64,000 bases of DNA from assembly GCA_025667525.1 (NCBI GenBank), contig CM046882.1, positions 24,068,488-24,132,487 on the forward strand. Direction: 5' to 3'. Source of the DNA: Glebionis coronaria. Taxonomy: Eukaryota; Streptophyta; Magnoliopsida; Asterales; Asteraceae. This document shows positions 56,201 to 64,000 of the stretch, piece after piece. Every line of letters starts with the position of its first letter. Within the stretch, counting starts at the first letter, position 1. The translations under genes and the position numbers were made by a program. Under the pieces are notes generated by a model that saw only the letters and a list, made by a program, of their open reading frames with translations, did no database searches and was not told the origin of the DNA.

Positions 56201-57099
56201 TGTTCTGAAAATTTTTAAGACATCACAACAGATTAGATAAGATTTCTATACGTGGAATGCAACATCGATTAAGAATGGCGATCTGGTAGACAGAAACAGT
56301 GCACTTCCTGGTGGTGCGCCAGGGTGAATAAAGCCTCGTTCCGGTAATTCTTACAGCAAATGCTACAACTCTTTTGACTTAGCTGAAGCCCTGTAATAAA
56401 GAGTTTTGAAAACAGGTTCTGTTCTTGAGACCAGCTTGATGTTAAATTTTGTCTCGTGATGAGAAAGGAAATTCCTGAAAAACTTTCTGAAATTATGTCT
56501 GGGAACTCTGGAGAAATCTGATGGTCATGAATTTAAGGAATTTCAGAATTCGCATTATAAATGGTGACCAGAAGTCTTTGTAGCTAAAAGATAATAATTC
56601 ACGTGCTCGTAAAGCTGAAACAATTTGTATTGATTAAAATGAATATGTTCAGGGTTGGTAATACGGATCTCGTCGTTAACTGAAAATAATATTTTAATAA
56701 ATATGGTGATACTGTTGAGTCCTTTCTGGCTGAGAGGCAGGTGACCACCTGATTTAAGATGAAGCTGACGTAGGAACACGTGAAGTAAACATGGCGACTT
56801 TTCACTGAATGTGTTTGTCCGTAGCCTTACAGAATGAATAATGCGTGTTTAACCTGGTGACTAAATTTTTAAATGATCTGATTCATGCGTGGCACAATAG
56901 AACGGGTATACCCCTTCCTGAAGGGTACCCTGAATTACTGAGGGCCTGGTTTAGAAAACATACTGGAGTTATGAGTCTTGACTCGTACCTTGAGAAGGTA
57001 TTCATATGACATGTATCGTATCTGGTGTCCTGAAAGGTGTTTTCAAAAAAAAAATAATAGAGACCCATGTCTTGACTGATGTCCTAACATGTGTTTTAG

Positions 57100-57400
57100 T
57101 AGGTGAATTTGAACAAGGCTGAAAAATTTTTGGGTAACAGCTAGGGTTGGCGGACCGATTAGACTACTGACCTCTGTATTTCTGGTCACGTCCGTTCCGG
57201 AATTCCGATGGTTACCGACTGATTAATTATAAGCACGGTGATTGTCACTACTGCTTTGTCTGTCAATTTATGACGATCATTATTATGACCCTGATTCATG
57301 TAACTATTCTGCTGAGTGGCCGGATGAGTTCCGGTTCTCACTCTTTGAATATACGGTTAGCTGAGTGGAGTGTGACATCTAACTGAGAAGGTAAGAGTAT
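57100..57400 (-). pseudogene. gag hinge remnant of gypsy element 2
   Basis: On the minus strand, AACTCATCCGGCCACTCAGC, GTGACAATCACCGT and GACGTGACCAGAAATACAGA align with the Gln/Asn-rich gag hinge of element 1 (about 20310-20560). Heavily mutated; no open frame. Confidence 0.5.
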
Positions 57401-57497
57401 GTAATGGAATGGTAGTGTCCGATGGTTGAAATTTATTCTTGACATAAAGTTCAAATTTATAGTTTTCGTCCTTGCTCTGTGGTGTCTTTATAGTATA

Positions 57498-57850
57498 ACA
57501 GCATCAGCGTCAGCATCTTGAGAAATCTCCAAAGTATCAGCAGCATCAGCAATTTTGAGGTCTTCAAAGTGTTCGCAGCATCAGCATCTGGTAAAATCTT
57601 CAACTCACGAGCAGCATCAGCACCTGGTAAAATATCGACAAGTGGAAACGCCCGAGATGATTGGGGATGGATTAGCAATATCCATGGAGTAGGGTACCTG
57701 GAGTACACTTGGACTACGGTACATGAAGTACAAGATGAATACTGCACATGGAGCATATCTGAGACACTATACGTGGAGTACACATGAAATACTGTACATG
57801 GAGTATAACTGAGGCACTATACAGAGGGTACATATAGACTACTGTTCATG
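57498..57850 (-). repeat. Degenerate tandem repeats in the gag/leader part of gypsy element 2
   Basis: 57498-57645 holds 3-4 copies of a 'gcagcatcagc..ggtaaaat' unit of about 45 bp. 57685-57850 holds about six copies of a roughly 25-bp 'gtacatggagtacaactgag' unit. Confidence 0.6.
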
Positions 57851-58249
57851 GCACTGGTGGGAATTTTATTGGATGGTCGATACTGGTGTCGCTTGTATGA
57901 CATGATCAAAGAAATAAATTGATTTAAACGGTACTAAACAAACCTGAAATAAGTAACATGATAGGCTGGCAATTCCTACGTCGACTTACTGCTGGTTTTA
58001 TCGAGGCTGAAAAGTATGATATAATCAAAGTCCCAACAGTGGTCAGCATGAAGCATGATTAATGAAGGTCAATCATGATTTATCATGAAAACGGGTTCTA
58101 CTGAAGTTCTTGTATATCTTAATAGGAAAACATCATTACCTTGTTGAAAACATAATCCTCGTAAGGAGACATGAAACTGAATCATCATGTAGATGACATC
58201 AACGTGGGGGTATGAAAATTTGACTATTACTAAAACATAAAAGAAAATT

Positions 58250-58720
58250 AACTGAGGTTTAACATCAACTCGTGTGGATGACTATGGTTCAATCCACAGA
58301 ATTCAAGGAACAAAACATATGACTAAGTATGGGCGATTTTGGTTCGATCCATGCTTGTCAAAAATTTCTGAGAACTGTCATGTATAGAAATTTATAATCT
58401 GGGACTAAATATGGTTGGCTATAGTCCAGCCCATACTTGTCTAAATTTATGAAATGTCCTGATATGACGAAGGTGAACAACTATTAATCGGTTCACAAAA
58501 CAACCTTCGACTGAATAGCATGAAATTTGACCTGGACAATGGTGAACGTTTATGGCTGGTTCACCAAGAATTTCTTGACTGACAACATGAATCTGACATG
58601 AATAAGGATGAATGTCTAGGTTCAGTTCATCAATACAAAATCTGAACGGGCAAGGGTGAACGCCTATGGGTCGGTTCACCAAAATAAAATTCGCAGAAAA
58701 GCACATGCGACTAAATATGG
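58250..58720 (-). repeat. Degenerate tandem repeats in the leader of gypsy element 2
   Basis: About five units of 65-80 bp share GGTGAACG..TATGG..GGTTCACCA, each with a short internal inverted repeat (GTGAAC/GTTCAC). They lie between the primer site and gag. Confidence 0.6.
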
Positions 58721-58901
58721 CCAGTTCTGTACCAGCCTTTTACTTAGTCAAAAACTTTAAGAAAACCGACTGATAACTGAAGAAAACTGACTGATAAATG
58801 CATGAGAAACATGAAATATAACAACGCCAAAATCTGGGAAGTTCTTGGTGACTACCCACTAGTCACAGGTCAAGTTTTAGAGCCTACAGGTCGAACCTTG
58901 C

Positions 58902-58913
58902 GCTCTGATACCA
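58902..58913 (-). promoter_or_regulatory. Primer binding site of gypsy element 2
   Basis: GCTCTGATACCA, the reverse complement of TGGTATCAGAGC, 4 bp from the right LTR. Confidence 0.9.
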
Positions 58914-58917
58914 TAAT

Positions 58918-59047
58918 TGTAACACCCCACTTGGATAAGTGGACCGTTACGTGTATTTATGGCGTGTCATCAAAGCATAAGGTAAATGTCCTAAGACATT
59001 AACTGACCATAAAGGAAATACCGGAATCAAACATCAGCAATCCAAAC
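58918..59047 (-). repeat. 5' LTR of gypsy element 2, outer segment
   Basis: Matches 51521-51650 and stops at the solo-LTR insertion. It continues at 62581. Confidence 0.9.
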
Positions 59048-59269
59048 TGATGAGACGGCTTTTATACATGGTCTCATCGTTCTTTTTGGACTTAAAATGC
59101 ATTAAATATCATCAAAATACCCAAATATATGCTTGTGTTTGTTGCTTGTGTAATTTAGGTACGGATATTGAGAAAATGACAAAAGATCACAAGAATCACG
59201 CAAAAACGAACACGGGAAACGAAGCCGCACGATGAACCAAGCCCTAGTGAGGAATTTTCCAAAGAAAAC

Positions 59270-59550
59270 CCTTGAAGATTTGAAGAATATTGAAGATTGG
59301 TCCTCCAAGTTTGAAGAATTGACACTTTATACCCTTGTATCTTCATAATTACAAGTTTGGTCCCTAAAGTTTGTCAAAATTACAAAAAGGACCCTTAACT
59401 TTGAAGAATTGGCAAATTTAGTCCCTCATCAAATCTAAATTGTCAAATATGGTCCTCCAAGAAGTCAACCAACAAGTCAAAGCCTTGAAGTTTGAAGATA
59501 TGGCAAATTCAGTCCTTGGAAAATGAAGAAATTGCATAAATGGTCCTTGT
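59270..59550 (+). repeat. Degenerate ~40-bp repeats in the solo LTR
   Basis: Five to six units of the type TTTGAAGAATTGGCAAATTT + GGTCC(T/C)T, alternating 'tggtcc' and 'gaagtttgaag' motifs. Confidence 0.55.
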
Positions 59551-60273
59551 TTCAAGATTACAAAAACATTGTGCCAAAAATGTCAAGTGTTGAAAGTTAA
59601 ATACAAAGGATATGGGATTTGTGAGCTGATAATACAACTTGAATACACCATGAGACTAGAGGGGCCTTTCATGACCAGACAACAAACCTCCCTACACCAC
59701 TTACACACTGACACGTCACCCCCACCAGTTCAAACAAACCAGTCCACAACTTTTTGACCCTATCACAAAACCTTTATGAACCTATCACCTTAATTAAACT
59801 TATTTAATTAACAAAAAGTGGGGGAAACACTTTTTAAAACCTGTTTAAAACTTCCAAACGAATTAAACAACACTATTTATCTCCTTCTTAGCCTATAAAC
59901 CCTAACGCACCCAGAATTAATTAAACCCATTTCTTTACCTTAACCCAATTAACCATAGGGGAATTTACCCCAACCCCACTCCCAACACTTCCCACAACCC
60001 AGAAAGCGACCACTCCATCTTTTGTCCCCTCCCCTGCTACACCCATCACATGTCACTTGACCACATCAACGTCCCAAATTCAAAACGTGCTCCCAAAGGG
60101 TGAATGGACGCTCAAGATCATGTCTAGACAGTTGTTTCATCTCAGAAGTCACAAGATTCCATACTTAACCAAAGATCACCAAGGGCAAAACTGGGAATTC
60201 CTTCAATTAGGGTTTAGCTTTGTGAATTTTCCTTATTATTTTATTCTAGGACCTAGAATCTTCACTTGAGCAG

Positions 60274-60281
60274 TATAAAAG
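60274..60281 (+). promoter_or_regulatory. TATA box of the solo LTR
   Basis: TATAAAAG in the context GCAGTATAAAAGGAGC, the best promoter match in the element. Confidence 0.6.
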
Positions 60282-62580
60282 GAGCATACAATGTGTGTAT
60301 TGCCCTTTGTTCCAGTTTTGATGTAATTTCCTTTTCTTTAAATTAATGAAAGTTTTTTTAGCTACATAAAACTGAGAACCATTTACTTTTCCAGCATTTA
60401 CATTTTAAAGTTTGTTTGAATCCGTTTTACAATCCTCAAGTTTTCTTTAAGATTTTACTTGTTTTCAAAAAGTTTTCAGAAACTTGTTTTTTTTTATTCT
60501 TACTGCTATAAGCCACTCAATAAGCTTTTTAAAACAAGCTTATTGAGTCACTAGTAGCTTGTTCTTTCTTTCTTGGTTGCTTGTGGTGTGCAGGAAACAA
60601 GGATTCATCAAGTTCTATTCTCATCATTTTTCTTGCCAATTGTACTCAAACCCATCCAATCACACTTGATCTGCACAAGCCCGGGCTTGTAGGAGGTGGC
60701 TTATCAGCCACTGTTGGGCTTGGAAGTAAGCCCAACAAGGTAGCCCTTGTTATCTATTTCATTCTTTTTTATGTTTCCGATAATATTCATGCTTTGTGTG
60801 ATTCTTGAGTTAAGCTGTTAAAAGTCTGTTTAAGCTCTTGTATTTGCTTTATTTAGATGTCATATGCATGTTTTGAGTGCTTAATTCCAGTTTGGTTTAG
60901 TTTTGAGTTGATTTGATTTGAAAAAAGTTGGGTTTCAGAGTTGAAGGGGTGTTTGGGTCAAGGAATCAGCAGGCATTTGTGATCAAATTGCATGTTAAAA
61001 CTTGTCTAGAAACATCAGCTAGGGTATATTTAAGTGCTATATGGTCTTTGGTTTTAGTTTGAGTAGGTTTTGAACAAAGTGCATGCTTAGTTTTTGGTAA
61101 CATTAGCTCAAAATCAGAAAGTTGCATAATCTGCTTAATCTTTTGCTTTAATTTGTTCTCCATTGATGTTGCCTGCTAGCTTAGGATATCATCTAGGGTT
61201 TGTTATTGGTTGAGTGTGATTTGATAAGTTTTTAAACAAGATTTGGCCATTGGAAATCCAATTGAGTGTCAAACACATCAGCAAACAACCCTTTGCCCTT
61301 TTTTCTGCATAACAGTAACTGTTTAGCCCATTTGTGTTATAAATTTGTATTGAGCTTGCTTGTTTTCTTGTTTATTGTGACTCCCCACACTTCACTGAGT
61401 GTGGGGGTGCCCAGTTGTCCAATCAAATCCAAGCAACAACAAAGTTACAAGCCAACAAGGCACCAGACCCGTTTTTTTCCATTGTCAGTGGGAACTCCTT
61501 TCCCACTGATAGCTTTGCTGTTCCCACTGTTGAGCTAAAGGACAAAAGTCCAGCACATGTCACTATCTGTTTTCTTACTTTTTTGTCTTTAGTGCCCAAA
61601 AAGTGGAATTAGACCTTGAAACCAGTGCCATTATTTTTCTTATTTAATTTAGGATTTTTCTGATTAATAAAATTTTTATTTACTGTTCATTTAGTAATTT
61701 TTAGGTTATTTAGCTATTTTTAATTAATTTTAAAGTTTCTGTTTTTGTCTTTTAGTGCCAAAAAGTAATATTTTTAGGTTTAATCAATTTTTCTGAACTT
61801 AGAATAATATTTTAAGGTTTTTGGTTTAAAAATTAGTTACTGTTCACCTTTTTAATTAATTTTTAGAATTAATCTAAGTAAATTAGGGTTTTAATTAAGC
61901 TAGTTTTGTCATTTAGTGGGAAATTTAATATTTTTCAAGATTTTTCATTTTTCTACTGTTCATTAGAGTAAAATAGGATTTTTAAAATTGGTAGGTTATT
62001 TTTAGCACTATTTAATTATTTTTTATAATTATTTTAATTTTAAAATAGTTTTTAGTAATTTAAAAATAGAAAAATAGTATTTAAAAATCATAAAAAATAC
62101 TTTTTAGTCTTTAGATAATATAAGTAAGTTATTTGTTCAATAAAATCATATTTTGGACATTTTGATTAATTATATTTAATTTTAGGGCTTTAATTAGCAT
62201 TTAAAATTGAATATTTAATTAATAAAAGGTTTTAAAATATTTTTATTGGATTTTATTCCTTATTTATATTATTTTAGACTTGTTTTAGCTTACAATTAAT
62301 TTTTAGGTTGAAAATTTTTATTTTTTTTTTACGGTTTTACGTTTACGCCTTTTTCGTCGTAGTTTAATTAGTGTTCGTAACCATCTTTTCTTTCCTTTCT
62401 CATTTCTTTTCTTCTTGATCATAATCACAAACATCAAAAATCAACTCTCAACACAACACACTTGCCTCCTTGGGAAACGAACTTGCTTGGTCATTGGTGC
62501 TCGGTTTTCCTAAACCGACACTTGACGCTTACCACTATTTATTGCTCTTTTCCTAAAGAGTAGTAAAACACTACAATCAT

Positions 62581-64000
62581 AAACATAAGCCCAAATCATG
62601 AAAAGTAAAATACAGAAGGAAAGGACTAAACAATGTTCAAATAAGCAGAATAATGTAAGAAATGCATAAAGTAAGAAGTCTGGATAGCTTCCATCCAAAT
62701 GCACATGCTCTCAGAATCCTAAGAGCGTCCTGGTGTACCTGCCGTTAGAACATGAAAGGAACTACGGCTGAGCATAACGCTCAGTGAACGGATATAAAGC
62801 ATGAATGGGGAATTACTAAAATGAAACAGATGATAAAATACTGAAGCTGTAATACTGATAAGTAAAGTTGCAGCGAAAATCTGTGTATAATCTGTAAAGC
62901 CTGATTTATAATTAATAAAGCTGAACTGTTATCTGTTAAATCTAAAAACATGCATTTACTGTAATTTAATTGCCAGAGCTTATATAGGTCATGTGCTGTA
63001 ACAACGTTGCATGAATAACTGGAGGGGTGACCTCGTCATGCTATAGAGGGGTGACCTCTAAATAACTGTGCTGGGTGGAGGGATCAGCTCCAATGTGAAG
63101 GATGTAGAGCACACACCACATTCACCTGCTAAACTGTAAACTGTAGCCTAGGATGCATCCATACGCCCCACTAAAAATACTGATAAAATGGCCAAACTGA
63201 GCTGAGTGGGACGATGCAGGATATCACTCTCCTGCATGTGAGTCACGACACCGGTGCCTCTAGTGCCATGGTTACGGTACCTCCGTAACTAGTACATTAA
63301 CTGGTCATGCTTGTATATAATGCTCAGACAATATATTAGTTATTTAAATAATTTCTGATAATTTATAACATGTACTGGGGAAAACATTTGGCTGCAGACG
63401 GGGAAATCCTAATCATGCATAGAAGGGAAGTCCTTACTGAAAGGACGGAAAATCCGTACCTCGTGTCCAGTAATGAATTGAGAATGAAAGCTGACGAATC
63501 TACTCCGACTTCCCGAATACTACATACATAAGGGGACGTGAAATAAGTTGACTGATTATTGTTTAAAACCCATTTTTTTCTTATAAGTATAATACTCATT
63601 TTAATTTTACTTAACATGAGCTTTTACGAACTAAGTTACCTTGCATCTAAAAGTGAAGACAAATTGTACATGAATTTTCATGACGTTTCATATGCATGGT
63701 TTCTATTATTTCAAAATGTTGACTAATCCATGTAATATAAACATATCTTCTATACATAACTTCAACTTCCATAGCCAATCCGTTCGTTTAATATCCGAAA
63801 ACAGTATCGTTCATTAGTCATTAATGGTGACGTTATTATATGATATAACTATGTTTTACGTTAGGATATAGAAAAGATTACTAGATATAATACTTTGCAT
63901 GGTTCAGTATAATTACCTCCCATACTAAACGAGAACAACAGCATGCCAAGAGGATACGAGCGCTAATTCGAACACTAAGGTTCGATGAAATATGATCGAA
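62581..64000 (-). repeat. 5' LTR of gypsy element 2, inner segment (continues beyond window)
   Basis: Resumes with AAACATAAGCCCAAATCATG and matches 51646-53065 of the other LTR with about 1-2% differences by eye. Confidence 0.9.

Larger units (their letters stand above)
59048..62579 (+). mobile_element. Solo LTR (about 3.5 kb, Tat/Athila-like gypsy)
   Basis: The segment TGATGAGACGG..CACTACAATCA is inserted in the LTR of element 2, flanked by CAAAC (59043-59047) and TAAAC (62580-62584), a 5-bp duplication with one C/T difference. It contains a TATAAAAG promoter box (60274-60281), AT-rich non-coding DNA, and no primer site, coding domain or internal LTR pair, so it is a solo LTR. An 8-bp inverted repeat GATGAGAC/GTCTCATC sits at the left end. 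Lineage is inferred from the general look of such long LTRs. Confidence 0.75.
51521..64000 (-). mobile_element. Ty3/gypsy chromovirus (Tekay-like), element 2, minus strand, runs off window
   Basis: Left LTR 51521-54288, polypurine tract, eroded pol and gag remnants on the minus strand, primer site 58902-58913, and right LTR from 58918. The right LTR is split at 59047 by a solo LTR and resumes at 62581 to the window end; about 1.2 kb is missing beyond 64000. It shares LTR end motifs, the GGACGAAT block before the polypurine tract and the primer-site context with element 1, so both belong to one lineage. It interrupts the Harbinger transposase; CAAGG (51516-51520) is the expected target duplication. 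Confidence 0.9.

Overview
The window is nuclear plant DNA: spliceosomal GT-AG introns, an F-box gene family, and transposons of every major plant class. The Copia gag/coiled-coil polyprotein and the 'glutathione S-transferase T3-like' Harbinger ORF resemble, from memory, families common in the daisy family (Asteraceae). That host assignment is inference. No prokaryotic, organellar, tRNA, rRNA or CRISPR features are visible. About 85% of the window is mobile DNA.

Layout. (1) 193-647: hAT-type MITE just upstream of an F-box/LRR gene (941-2405). The gene is complete except for one in-frame TAG. (2) 3385-14673: decayed PIF/Harbinger transposon with a Myb/SANT-like ORF1 and a DDE transposase, split by a minus-strand LTR retroelement (4048-11644, TSD CTACA). 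(3) 14674-16080: a tRNA-derived SINE, a hairpin MITE, and the GC-rich end of a second Harbinger-like element. (4) 16081-27269: a full-length Tekay/Del-like Ty3/gypsy chromovirus (LTRs of 2.9 kb, TSD TGGCT) inserted into that second Harbinger-like element, whose ORF1 resumes at 27275-28600. (5) About 28690-39829: a 5'-truncated Sirevirus-like Ty1/copia element with a long coiled-coil extension. (6) 39830-40967: the LTR, primer site and leader of a minus-strand LTR element. (7) 40968-51520: second copy of the F-box + Harbinger block, about 3% diverged from the first in the stretch compared, carrying a 5.1-kb CACTA element (42515-47635) with captured plant exons. (8) 51521-64000: a second, minus-strand Tekay-like element. 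Its right LTR is split by a 3.5-kb solo LTR (59048-62579), and it runs off the window.

The history can be read from the sequence. An F-box + Harbinger block was duplicated in direct orientation (about 39.4 kb offset now). Each copy later received a transposon that the other lacks, so each copy preserves the other's empty site. Each F-box copy also has a premature stop where the other has a sense codon. No clearly functional host gene remains.

The most unusual items are: three small GT-AG introns inside the gypsy gag hinge that each restore frame; gene-fragment capture by the CACTA element; a trio of short hairpins conserved between two diverged gypsy LTR types; and a Copia LTR TATA box held between two perfect palindromes.
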